Shown here: positions 27,622 through 35,914 of the stretch, in pieces
How positions within the stretch are numbered: position 1 is the first letter of the stretch
Layout of the letters: each line of letters opens with the position of its first letter
NCBI RefSeq assembly: GCF_011751765.2
Contig: NZ_CP061169.1
Span: 2,666,001 to 2,730,000 of the forward strand
Direction: 5' to 3'
Source: Paramicrobacterium chengjingii
Lineage (GTDB): Bacteria; Actinomycetota; Actinomycetes; Actinomycetales; Microbacteriaceae
Length of the DNA stretch: 64,000 nt
Notes under the pieces: generated by a model
What the model was told of the DNA's origin: nothing
The model's input: the letters and a program-made list of their open reading frames with translations, nothing else
Databases searched by the model: none
Translations under genes and position numbers: made by a program

Positions 27622-28878
27622 TTTTTGGATGCCGGATCGATGACGGAGCGTGGACGACGCCAACCGCGAGCAGCGCGCGGCATCTGGCTGCTCGGCCCGG
27701 CGCTCGTCGCCGGCGTTGCGTATCTCGATCCGGGAAACGTCGCGAGCAACATGACTGCTGGTGCGCAATACGGCTACCTTCTCGTATGGGTGGTTGTGCT
27801 CGGCAACCTCATGGCGTGGCTCATCCAGTACCTCTCTGCAAAACTCGGCATCGTCACAGGCGAAAGTCTGCCCGAGGTGCTCGGTCGACGCATCAGCAGA
27901 CGCCCCGCGCGCATCGCGTACTGGCTGCAGGCTGAGCTGGTGGCGATCGCGACGGACCTCGCTGAGGTGATCGGCGGCGCGGTGGCGTTGAACCTGCTCT
28001 TCGATCTGCCTCTCATCGGCGGCGCCCTCATCACAGGAGCGGTGTCGATGGTGCTGCTCACCGTGCAATCCCGGCGCGGCGCACGGCACTTCGAGTTCGT
28101 GATCATCGGCCTGCTCGTCATCATCGCGATCGGGTTCGGCGCGGGCATCGTCATTGCGCCGCCCGACGCTGCCGAGACGGCGTCGGGCTTGATTCCTCGC
28201 TTCGACGGCACGGAATCCGTGTTGCTTGCCGCGTCGATTCTCGGTGCGACGATCATGCCGCACGCGATCTACGCCCACTCGGCACTCGCCCGCGACCGGT
28301 TCAAGCCCTCACCCGACCGGCCGAAGACGAGAACGCTTCTGCGGGCGACGCGGTGGGACGTAACCGTTGCGATGGTGATCGCGGGAGCTGTGAACCTGGC
28401 GATTCTGCTGCTTGCGGCATCCGTTCTGCCCGGCGTGGCCGGAACGGACTCGCTCGAGGGAGCCCACGCCGCGATTGCTGTGGGGGTCGGCCCCGTCGTT
28501 GCGACTCTTTTCGCCGTCGGGCTGCTTGCCTCGGGGCTCGCGTCGACGTCTGTGGGCGCATACGCGGGTGCCGAGATCATGCACGGGCTCCTTCACCGCC
28601 GCATCCCCCTGCTTGCCCGCCGCCTGATCTCGCTCATACCGGCCGTGGTGATCGTGATGATCGGCGTCGACCCGACACGCGCGCTCGTGTTGAGTCAGGT
28701 AGTGCTGAGCTTCGGCATTCCCTTCGCCCTTGTTCCGCTTGTTGCCGTGACGGCGAAACGCGGAGTTCTCGGACGGTACTCAAACCGAAAGATCACGACG
28801 ATCGCGGGCATCATTGCGTCGGCTCTGCTGATCGCGCTCAACGCGGCGCTGCTCGTGCTCACGGCAGCGGGTGCGTGA
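27613..28878 (+). CDS. mntH: Nramp-family Mn(II) transporter
   Basis: About 421 residues with eleven predicted membrane helices. The metal-binding motifs D-P-G-N in helix 1 and I-M-P-H in helix 6 are intact. It imports manganese (or iron) with protons. Start: ATG 27613 has no ribosome site, and the -10 element places the transcript start within one or two bases, so the mRNA is probably leaderless. ATG 27640 is the alternative, with a weak GGA before it. The mntR regulator gene follows after 15 bp. Confidence 0.93.
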   Translation: MPKFLDAGSMTERGRRQPRAARGIWLLGPALVAGVAYLDPGNVASNMTAGAQYGYLLVWVVVLGNLMAWLIQYLSAKLGIVTGESLPEVLGRRISRRPARIAYWLQAELVAIATDLAEVIGGAVALNLLFDLPLIGGALITGAVSMVLLTVQSRRGARHFEFVIIGLLVIIAIGFGAGIVIAPPDAAETASGLIPRFDGTESVLLAASILGATIMPHAIYAHSALARDRFKPSPDRPKTRTLLRATRWDVTVAMVIAGAVNLAILLLAASVLPGVAGTDSLEGAHAAIAVGVGPVVATLFAVGLLASGLASTSVGAYAGAEIMHGLLHRRIPLLARRLISLIPAVVIVMIGVDPTRALVLSQVVLSFGIPFALVPLVAVTAKRGVLGRYSNRKITTIAGIIASALLIALNAALLVLTAAGA

Positions 28879-28893
28879 CGCGGCTAAGCTTGG

Positions 28894-29547
28894 ATGGCCA
28901 TGAGACCCCCCGCAGCCGTGGTCGAGGATTACCTCAAGACCATCTACTCGCACACCGAGTGGCAGCCAGACGACATCACACCGTCACAGCTCGCCGCCCG
29001 TCTTGAGCTCGCGCCATCGACGGTCACCGAGATGGTGAAGAAGCTGGCCGCCGCAGGGCTCGTGACGCACAAGCGCTACGGTTCGATCTCACTCACCGAC
29101 ACGGGACGAGTGCAGGCTATCGCCGTTGTGAGACGGCACCGTCTCATCGAGACGTGGCTCGTCACCGAGATGGGCTACACCTGGGATGCCGTGCATGATG
29201 AGGCCGAGGTGCTCGAACACGCCATCAGCGACCGCCTGCTCGACGCGATCGACGAACGCCTCGGGCGGCCTGACCGCGACCCGCACGGTGACCCGATTCC
29301 GGATGCCGCTGGGAGGAGCGCCCGCGAGGAGTTCATTCTGCTGTCCGCCGCTGCCGTCGGGCACGTAGGCACTGCGCTGCGCATCAGTGACCGCGACCCC
29401 GAGCTGCTTCGCCTTCTCGAGAGACGCGGTATCGACGTGGGAACTCGGCTGCGCGTCGATGCGCAGCATCCGCTTCAGGTTTCGACGAATGCGGCGGCGC
29501 TCTCGCTCCCCGACGAGGCCGGCGCATCCATCTGGGTGACCGCCTAG
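28894..29547 (+). CDS. mntR: MntR/DtxR-family metal-dependent repressor
   Basis: 217 residues: a winged HTH (residues 10-70, Y-L-K-T-I-Y and A-P-S-T-V-T-E-M-V-K-K-L), a dimerisation/metal domain and a C-terminal SH3/FeoA-like domain. At the position of the iron-sensing cysteine of DtxR (HDEAC) this protein has Glu (H-D-E-A-E-V-L-E-H), which resembles MntR of Bacillus, so Mn(II) is the likely co-repressor. It is encoded with mntH and should bind the two boxes upstream, giving feedback control. The start may also be ATG 28900. Confidence 0.9.
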   Translation: MAMRPPAAVVEDYLKTIYSHTEWQPDDITPSQLAARLELAPSTVTEMVKKLAAAGLVTHKRYGSISLTDTGRVQAIAVVRRHRLIETWLVTEMGYTWDAVHDEAEVLEHAISDRLLDAIDERLGRPDRDPHGDPIPDAAGRSAREEFILLSAAAVGHVGTALRISDRDPELLRLLERRGIDVGTRLRVDAQHPLQVSTNAAALSLPDEAGASIWVTA

Positions 29548-29549
29548 TC

Positions 29550-31820
29550 TCAGGCCGCCGCTTCTGCAGTGGGCTCGAGCCGCACGATAATCGACTTCGA
29601 CACGGGTGTATTACTGCCGTGCGCTGTGAAGTCCAGCGGAACGAGCACGTTCGCCTCGGGAAAATACGTCGCGACGCACCCTTTGGCCGTCGGGTACGTG
29701 ATCACCCTGAAGCCCCTCGCCACCCGATCGACTCCGTCGCTCCATTCCCCGTGCACGTCGACAGTCGCGCCGTCGTCGATGCCGAGTTCGGCGAGGTCGT
29801 CTGCATTCACGAAGATCACCCTTCTGCCGTTCTTGACGCCGCGATAGCGGTCATTGTTACTGTAGATCGTCGTATTGAACTGGTCGTGCGACCGCAACGA
29901 CTGCAAGAGCAGGCGCCCTGATGGCACGTCGATGACACGCAGCTCGTTCACGGCGAACTGCGCCTTGCCGGTCTCCGTGGGGAACGTGCGACTGTCGCGT
30001 GGGCCGTGCGGCAAGTCGAAACCGCCAGGAGCACGCACCTTCTTGTTGAAGTCGTCGCAGCCGGGAACCACACGAGCGATCCGATCGCGGATGCTGTCAT
30101 AGTCGTGCTCGAAGTGCGCCCAGTCGATGGTGCTGCTCTCACCCAGCACGGCGCGCGCCATGCGGGTGACGACGGAGACCTCCGAAAGCAGGTTCGGTGC
30201 GACGGGCTCGAGCGTACCCTTCGAGGCGTGGATGGCTGCGACGGTGTCTTCGACAGTGACGAACTGCTCGCCCGTTCGCTGCCTGTCGATCTCGCTGCGT
30301 CCCAGCACCGGCAGAATCAGCGCAGTCTCGCCAACGACAGCGTGCGAGCGATTGAGTTTTGTCGAGATCTGCACGGTGAGACGCGTCTTCCGCAACGCCG
30401 CCTCGGAGACGTCGGTGTCTGAGATCGCCTTGGCGAAGTTACCACCAAGAGCGACGAGCACCTTTACTGCTCCGTCGCGCATTGCTCGCACCGAGCCGAC
30501 AGCATCCAGTCCATGCTCGCGAGGCAGCTCGACGCCGAACTCCTCGTGGAGCGCGTCGAGAAACGCGTCGGGCATCTTCTCCCAGATGCCCATCGTGCGA
30601 TCGCCCTGCACGTTGCTATGCCCGCGAATCGGCGATGCACCAGCGCCCGGCCGGCCGATGTTGCCACGAAGCATCAACAGGTTGATGATCTCGGTGATCG
30701 TCGGCACTGCGAATTCGTGCTGCGTGAGCCCCATCGCCCACGTGATGATCACGCGCTCGCTCGACATGTAGCGCTCGGCCAGCTCGTCGATCTCGGCGGA
30801 TGTCACGCCCGTGGCATCACGCACCCGCTGCTCATCGAGCGACTCGAGGTTCTTCGTGAACGCGTCGAAGGCGTGGCAATAGCGTTCGATGAACTCCCGA
30901 TCGATGACTCCACCGCGCCTGGCCTCGGCATCGAGCACTCGTTTCGACAATGCCTGCAGCAGCGCCATGTCGCCAGCGAGCTTCACCTGCAGAAACTGGT
31001 CGGCAAGGTCGGTGCCTCGCCCCACCAATCCGCGAACGGTCTGAGGGTTCTTGTAGCGCTTGAGCCCCGCCTCGGGGAGCGGGTTGACGGCGACGATCGA
31101 TGCACCGTTCTTTTTTGCATCCTCAAGCGCAGTGAGCATGCGCGGATGGTTCGTTCCCGGGTTCTGGCCCATCACAATGATCAGGTCGGCCTTCTCGAAG
31201 TCGGTGTACCGCACGGTCGCCTTGCCCACGCCGACCGTGTCGCTCATTGCCGTGCCCGTAGATTCGTGGCACATGTTCGAACAGTCAGGGAGGTTGTTGG
31301 TCCCAAAGGCACGCACAAACAGCTGGTAGAGAAACGCCGTCTCATTTGCCGTGCGGCCGCTCGTGTAGAAGGCCGCCTCGTTGGGGGAATCGAGACCGTT
31401 CAGCTCGTCACCCAGAATCTCAAAAGCCCGCTCCCACGTCACCGGGCGGTAATGGTCGTCACCCTGGGCCTTGTAGACGGGCTCAGTGAGGCGCCCCTGC
31501 TGCCCCAGCCAGTAATCGGTCTTGTCGGCGAGTTCAGACACCGGATGCTGTCGCCAGAAGTCGCTCTCCACCAGAATCGGCGTCGCCTCCCACACAAAAG
31601 CCTTCGCGCCGTTCTCGCAGAATTCGAAGGTCTTGCGCTCCGGTGGGTCTTGCCAGGCGCAGCTCATGCAGTCGAAGCCGTCCTTCTGGTTCATCGTCAG
31701 AAGTCCCTTGAGAGAACGGCTGACGCCGACGTCTTTGAACGCCGGCCCCATCGCGTGCGCGATACCGGGCACTCCGGCAGCCCAGTCCTTTGGCTTCGAT
31801 ACGTCAGTCTCGTCGCTCAT
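29550..31820 (-). CDS. FdhF/YdeP-family molybdopterin oxidoreductase
   Basis: 756 residues, matching the FdhF/YdeP family. The N-terminus has C-x-x-C-A-W-x-D-P and F-C-E-N-G-A-K-A, the Fe-S ligand region of this family. C-S-N-M-C-H-E-S-T-G and a C-terminal molydopterin dinucleotide-binding domain follow. Such enzymes are related to formate dehydrogenase H, but their electron donor is not known; E. coli YdeP contributes to acid resistance. The gene overlaps fdhD by four bases, so the enzyme probably needs FdhD-dependent sulfuration. No other dehydrogenase subunits are adjacent. Confidence 0.92.
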   Translation of the reverse strand: MSDETDVSKPKDWAAGVPGIAHAMGPAFKDVGVSRSLKGLLTMNQKDGFDCMSCAWQDPPERKTFEFCENGAKAFVWEATPILVESDFWRQHPVSELADKTDYWLGQQGRLTEPVYKAQGDDHYRPVTWERAFEILGDELNGLDSPNEAAFYTSGRTANETAFLYQLFVRAFGTNNLPDCSNMCHESTGTAMSDTVGVGKATVRYTDFEKADLIIVMGQNPGTNHPRMLTALEDAKKNGASIVAVNPLPEAGLKRYKNPQTVRGLVGRGTDLADQFLQVKLAGDMALLQALSKRVLDAEARRGGVIDREFIERYCHAFDAFTKNLESLDEQRVRDATGVTSAEIDELAERYMSSERVIITWAMGLTQHEFAVPTITEIINLLMLRGNIGRPGAGASPIRGHSNVQGDRTMGIWEKMPDAFLDALHEEFGVELPREHGLDAVGSVRAMRDGAVKVLVALGGNFAKAISDTDVSEAALRKTRLTVQISTKLNRSHAVVGETALILPVLGRSEIDRQRTGEQFVTVEDTVAAIHASKGTLEPVAPNLLSEVSVVTRMARAVLGESSTIDWAHFEHDYDSIRDRIARVVPGCDDFNKKVRAPGGFDLPHGPRDSRTFPTETGKAQFAVNELRVIDVPSGRLLLQSLRSHDQFNTTIYSNNDRYRGVKNGRRVIFVNADDLAELGIDDGATVDVHGEWSDGVDRVARGFRVITYPTAKGCVATYFPEANVLVPLDFTAHGSNTPVSKSIIVRLEPTAEAAA

Positions 31821-32698
31821 GCCGTCCTCACTCTCGCCACTCTCTGGGTCACAGAACTCGCCGTCGCTGTACTCTCATTAGTCACGCGCTCGGCACCCGC
31901 GTACACAACCATGCGGTTGTCCCGCACAAATCCGACGAGGCTCAATCCCACGTCGTCGGCCATCTCGGCTGCGAGCGACGACGGAGCCGACACAGCGGCG
32001 AGAATCGGGATGCCGGCCATGAATGCCTTCTGCGTCAGTTCGAAGCTCGCTCGTCCAGAGACCATCAGCACGAGGCCACGGCCTGGAACGTGACCATTCG
32101 CCAGCGCCCAACCCACTGCCTTGTCGACGGCGTTGTGTCGCCCGACGTCCTCGCGCAGCACAAGCAGCTCCCCCGTTGCCACATCGAAGAGGGCCGCTGC
32201 ATGCAGGCCGCCCGTCTTGTCGAACGCGGACTGGCCGGCGCGCAGCCGATCCGGAAGCGTCGCGAGAAACTCGGCGTCGACCGCCGTGTCGTCGGTACGA
32301 AGATCGAAGGCTGATGTTGTGCGCACAGCGTCAATGCTTGCCTTGCCGCAAAGTCCGCATGAACTCGTCGTCGAGAATGCGCGCCTCAGTCCTGTAGCGA
32401 GTGGCGGAACTACCGGGTCGAGCGTGATGTCGAGAATGTTGTACGTGTTCTCTTCACCGTCGCTCGCGCAGTGCATGGCGCTGAGCACATGTGAAGGGCT
32501 GTTCACAATGCCCTCTGCGAGCAGAAATCCCTGGGCAAGTTCGACGTCGTTTCCCGGCGTTCGCATCGTAATCGTCAGCGCTTCGCCTCCGACGCGAAGT
32601 TCCAAGGGTTCTTCAACCGCGAGGTGGTCTTCGCGCACCGAAATACGCTCACCCACGGTGTAGCGTGCGACTCGTCGTCGAGCTGTAATTCTGCCCAC
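31817..32698 (-). CDS. fdhD: Sulfur carrier protein FdhD
   Basis: 293 residues from GTG 32698, whose product starts M-G-R-I-T-A-R-R as in other actinobacterial FdhD. An upstream GTG at 32722 would add eight residues. The C-G-L-C-G motif (CxxC) that passes sulfur from the cysteine desulfurase to the Mo cofactor is present, as are R-E-D-V-G-R-H-N-A-V-D-K and S-G-R-A-S-F-E. It sulfurates the cofactor of formate-dehydrogenase-type enzymes. Coupled to the YdeP gene by ATGA. Confidence 0.95.
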   Translation of the reverse strand: MGRITARRRVARYTVGERISVREDHLAVEEPLELRVGGEALTITMRTPGNDVELAQGFLLAEGIVNSPSHVLSAMHCASDGEENTYNILDITLDPVVPPLATGLRRAFSTTSSCGLCGKASIDAVRTTSAFDLRTDDTAVDAEFLATLPDRLRAGQSAFDKTGGLHAAALFDVATGELLVLREDVGRHNAVDKAVGWALANGHVPGRGLVLMVSGRASFELTQKAFMAGIPILAAVSAPSSLAAEMADDVGLSLVGFVRDNRMVVYAGAERVTNESTATASSVTQRVARVRTA

Positions 32699-32795
32699 AC
32701 CCCTAGGTCTAGCATCGAGCACTCACACCAGCAACTCGCACGACACCTGAGCCACCTAGACTGGAGGCAACCCCCACACCCAGAGGAGAGAATTC

Positions 32796-33596
32796 GTGCG
32801 CACCCGTGAGGACATCGAATGCTGGCTCACCGACATGGACGGCGTTCTCGTCCATGAGAACCGCGCGGTTCCGGGAGCAGCCGAGCTGCTTCAGCAGTGG
32901 CGCTTCGAGAACAAGCCGTTTCTCGTTCTCACCAACAACTCGATTTTCACCCCACGCGATCTCAGCGCGCGCCTTCGCGACTCGGGACTCGATGTTCCCG
33001 AGGAGTCGATCTGGACGTCGGCCCTCGCAACGGCTGCCTTCCTGCAAGAGCAGGCGTCCGGCGGCTCGGCATTCGTGATCGGTGAGGCCGGCCTCACGAC
33101 CGCGCTGCACGCGGCAGGTTTCATCATGACCGAGGTGAACCCCGATTTCGTCGTCGTCGGCGAAACGCGCAACTATTCGTTCGAGGCGATTACTAAGGCG
33201 ATTCGCTGCATCAACAAGGGCGCGCGATTTATCGCAACGAATCCGGATGCCACGGGACCCAGCTCCGAAGGTGTGCTGCCCGCGACGGGGGCGATCTCTG
33301 CACTCATCACGAAGGCGACGGGGCGCGACCCCTATGTCGTGGGCAAACCGAACCCCATGATGTTCCGCTCCGCGCTCAACCGCATCGGCGCACACTCGGA
33401 AAACACGGGAATGATCGGTGACCGCATGGACACCGACGTGGTCGCCGGCATCGAAGCTGGACTGCACACCGTACTTGTGCTTACCGGGATCAGCGACCAG
33501 GCCGAGATCGAGAAGTACCCGTTCCGCCCGAACGAAGTGCTGGGCAGCGTTGCCGACCTGCTCAACGACGAGCCCGTCGAGACCGAGACCTACTGA
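32796..33596 (+). CDS. HAD-IIA family sugar or nitrophenyl phosphatase (NagD-like)
   Basis: 266 residues from a GTG start with AGAGGAGAG seven bases upstream. HAD motifs: D-M-D-G-V-L (nucleophile Asp), T-N-N-S (motif II), and G-K-P-N-P-M-M-F plus G-D-R-M-D-T-D (motifs III and IV). The NagD/PNPase-type C2 cap fits the spacing. Broad-specificity phosphatases of this group act on sugar phosphates, nucleotides or phosphoglycolate; the substrate here is unknown. Divergent from fdhD, convergent with the septum-formation-domain gene. Confidence 0.93.
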   Translation: MRTREDIECWLTDMDGVLVHENRAVPGAAELLQQWRFENKPFLVLTNNSIFTPRDLSARLRDSGLDVPEESIWTSALATAAFLQEQASGGSAFVIGEAGLTTALHAAGFIMTEVNPDFVVVGETRNYSFEAITKAIRCINKGARFIATNPDATGPSSEGVLPATGAISALITKATGRDPYVVGKPNPMMFRSALNRIGAHSENTGMIGDRMDTDVVAGIEAGLHTVLVLTGISDQAEIEKYPFRPNEVLGSVADLLNDEPVETETY

Positions 33597-33615
33597 CGCG
33601 ACAGCATCCGGGCAA

Positions 33616-35361
33616 TCAGGCGGCCGGGACGAGACTTCCGGTCAGAGGGTCTCCCGATGATCGGTTGACGAAGCAGTAATAATTGCGCTGTCCATCATTC
33701 CACTGCTCTTCGGTGACCGGGTAGCTTCCCTGCACCTGCACATCGCCGTACGCTCCCGCCGCGGCGAGGTCGAGCACACTCGGGTCGCTGCACTTCAGGT
33801 AGATCTGACTCGCCAGTTCGTCTTCCCCGGGGAACGCAGCGTTCTCGGCGTCGGACATCTCGCCGACGGCGACGAGTTGAGCATCGTGCTCACCCTCGCA
33901 GTCGACGACTGTGAACTCCTCATCCCACGGGGATGAATAGTCTCCGAGGCACTCACCGCCGCGCAACTGATCCCAGGCGTACGTGCCAGCGGGCAGTGTT
34001 CCCTCTGCGGGGATGGATTGCGTCGGTGTCGGAGTGCTCGACTCGGTCTGCTCGGGCTGCGATGCCGACACCATGCCGGGAATGAGCGTACCCACCCAAA
34101 AGAGCCCGCCGAGCACCAGCACGGCGACGACGGCGAGTCCGACGAGAACGAACGGACGGTTGCCGCGAGAACCGCCGCTGCCTTCCCCGCCTCGGGGAGC
34201 AGCCACGGGGCGCTGCCGAGGTGGCTCGCTGTGTGCCTCCGGCGTGGATCGATTCGTGGCGACGGGTGCAGTTGCCGTGCTTTCGAAGAGGGCACGAAGC
34301 CGGGAGCTCGTCTCCGATTCGTCTGACGGTCGGGTGCCCCCCGTTACAGCAGGAGCCGGAGTGATGGGTGCTTCGTCTCCTGCCTCGGGGGCTGCGGCAG
34401 GCGTGCGCTCGCGCTTCGGTCCGCCGAACAAATCGAGGATGCCGAGGTCGGGTGACTCCGTTGTCTCGGCCTCAAGCGGAACGCCCGCCTTCTCAGCAAG
34501 TGCTTCAGCTTCGGCTCGCTCGGCGTCGTCGGCAAACTCCGCCGGCTCCGAGAACACGGCCTCCTCTGCACGAGCGTCCCCCTCGGGTGACGGCGCATCG
34601 TCGATAGGTGCCGGAACGACAGGTGCCGCTTCGTCGGAGACGGCAGATTTGGGAACAGGTAGATCTGCGGCTGTCGTCTCGTCGACAGCATCGTCATCGT
34701 CATCGTCATCGTCATCGCCGAGGGCCGACAGCGTTGCCTCATCGTAGAGCCGATCGTAAGCGTCGGGGCTCGAGAATCGTCCGTCGATCGCCGCTTCTTC
34801 CGGAGACACGGCTTCGGGCCCGCGATCGGCGAACGGGTCAAACGCCTGCGTCGGCTCGCCCTCGTCACGCTCTATCGCGTCGCCATCGACGACCTGCCCC
34901 GCGTCTGTCTCGGAACTCGACTGCGGCTCGGCCTGCTTCTCGACGAGCGGGTCGGGCGCATCGTTGGGGGTAAGACCCCACGAGAAGATGCCGTCGACCT
35001 TTGTTCTTCGAGGCGGAATAGGGCTCTCTGCCGCTCGATCGACCGCAGCGTCGAAGGCTCGAGTCGGGGCCCCACCGTCGGCGTCTTGCGTCACAGACGC
35101 ATCGGCAGCCTCGGGGGGCGTTGCTGCGTCCGCGGCATCCGGCTGCTGTTCTCGACGACGAAAACGACGACGTCTCGACCAACGGCTGCCGTCCTCGGAG
35201 GTGTCGCTCGGCGCGGGCCGTGGCTCTGGTTCGTCCTCGTCAACGGTGTTGACGGCTCCCGTGTCATCGAGCTGCGACATCAGCCAGTCAGCGCCCAGAT
35301 CCGATTCACCCGTCTGCGGGTCCGGTTCGCCGTGATGCTTGTCGTCGTCGCGTGGAGTCAC
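33616..35361 (-). CDS. Septum-formation-domain membrane protein with acidic disordered N-terminus
   Basis: 581 residues. About 390 N-terminal residues are disordered and very acidic, with many E/D/A/P runs and a nine-Asp tract. One membrane helix follows (about residues 398-420). The C-terminal extracytoplasmic domain has G-E-C-L and F-T-V-V-D-C-E-G-E-H-D-A-Q-L-V, the septum-formation domain (PF13845-like) with paired cysteines. It starts with GTG sharing one base with the pyrE stop. Likely role: a cell-envelope or divisome protein facing outward. The function is not demonstrated for this family. Confidence 0.88.
   Translation of the reverse strand: MTPRDDDKHHGEPDPQTGESDLGADWLMSQLDDTGAVNTVDEDEPEPRPAPSDTSEDGSRWSRRRRFRRREQQPDAADAATPPEAADASVTQDADGGAPTRAFDAAVDRAAESPIPPRRTKVDGIFSWGLTPNDAPDPLVEKQAEPQSSSETDAGQVVDGDAIERDEGEPTQAFDPFADRGPEAVSPEEAAIDGRFSSPDAYDRLYDEATLSALGDDDDDDDDDAVDETTAADLPVPKSAVSDEAAPVVPAPIDDAPSPEGDARAEEAVFSEPAEFADDAERAEAEALAEKAGVPLEAETTESPDLGILDLFGGPKRERTPAAAPEAGDEAPITPAPAVTGGTRPSDESETSSRLRALFESTATAPVATNRSTPEAHSEPPRQRPVAAPRGGEGSGGSRGNRPFVLVGLAVVAVLVLGGLFWVGTLIPGMVSASQPEQTESSTPTPTQSIPAEGTLPAGTYAWDQLRGGECLGDYSSPWDEEFTVVDCEGEHDAQLVAVGEMSDAENAAFPGEDELASQIYLKCSDPSVLDLAAAGAYGDVQVQGSYPVTEEQWNDGQRNYYCFVNRSSGDPLTGSLVPAA
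34689..34717. repeat. CATCGT hexanucleotide tandem repeat
   Basis: Four perfect CATCGT units plus CATCG. In the minus-strand frame it encodes alternating GAT/GAC Asp codons, forming the nine-Asp tract of the septum-formation-domain protein. In-frame hexamers could expand or contract without a frameshift. Confidence 0.9.
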
Positions 35362-35909
35362 TATGCCAATCCCAAATCGTTCAGGGTGAGGGCAGCGTAA
35401 TAGTCATACCCCGCCTCCTCGATAGCTTCACGTGCTCCGGTGTCGCGGTCAACTACCACGGCAACACCGGCGACCTCTGCGCCCACCTTCGTGAGCGCTT
35501 CTATTGCCTTCAGCGGGGAACCGCCCGTCGTCGACGTGTCTTCAACGACGATCACGCGCTTACCCGCGAGGTCTGGACCCTCAACCTGCTTGCCGCGCCC
35601 GTGATCCTTCGGCTCTTTGCGCACGACGAAGGCGTCAATGTCGCCACCGCGCACGGCTCCCTGGTGAAGGATCGCCGCGGCGATCGGGTCTGCTCCCATT
35701 GTGAGCCCCCCGACGGCGAACACGTCGGGGACATCAGCGATGAGGTCGAGCATGACCTGCCCGATCAACGGAGCAACTCGATGGTCGAGGCTCACCTTGC
35801 GGAGGTCGACGTAGAACGTCGCCTTCTTGCCGCTCGTGAGTGTGAAGTCACCGTGGAACACGGCCTCGGCCGAAATGTGGTCGATGAGTTGAGTTCGCGC
35901 GTCAGTCAC
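35361..35909 (-). CDS. pyrE: Orotate phosphoribosyltransferase
   Basis: 182 residues, normal length. The PRPP-binding motif V-I-V-V-E-D-T-S-T-T-G-G-S (about 121-133) is intact, as is the catalytic-loop segment V-R-K-E-P-K-D-H-G. It joins orotate with PRPP to make OMP in pyrimidine synthesis. It starts at GTG 35909, five bases after the MMPL stop, and its TAG stop shares a base with the next start, so it is in a tight operon with unrelated neighbours. Confidence 0.95.
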   Translation of the reverse strand: MTDARTQLIDHISAEAVFHGDFTLTSGKKATFYVDLRKVSLDHRVAPLIGQVMLDLIADVPDVFAVGGLTMGADPIAAAILHQGAVRGGDIDAFVVRKEPKDHGRGKQVEGPDLAGKRVIVVEDTSTTGGSPLKAIEALTKVGAEVAGVAVVVDRDTGAREAIEEAGYDYYAALTLNDLGLA

Positions 35910-35914
35910 GTCCC

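Noticed and set aside
34689..34717. CRISPR-like repeats
   Set aside because: The units are contiguous six-base repeats inside a coding region with no spacers; no CRISPR array or cas gene is visible in the window.
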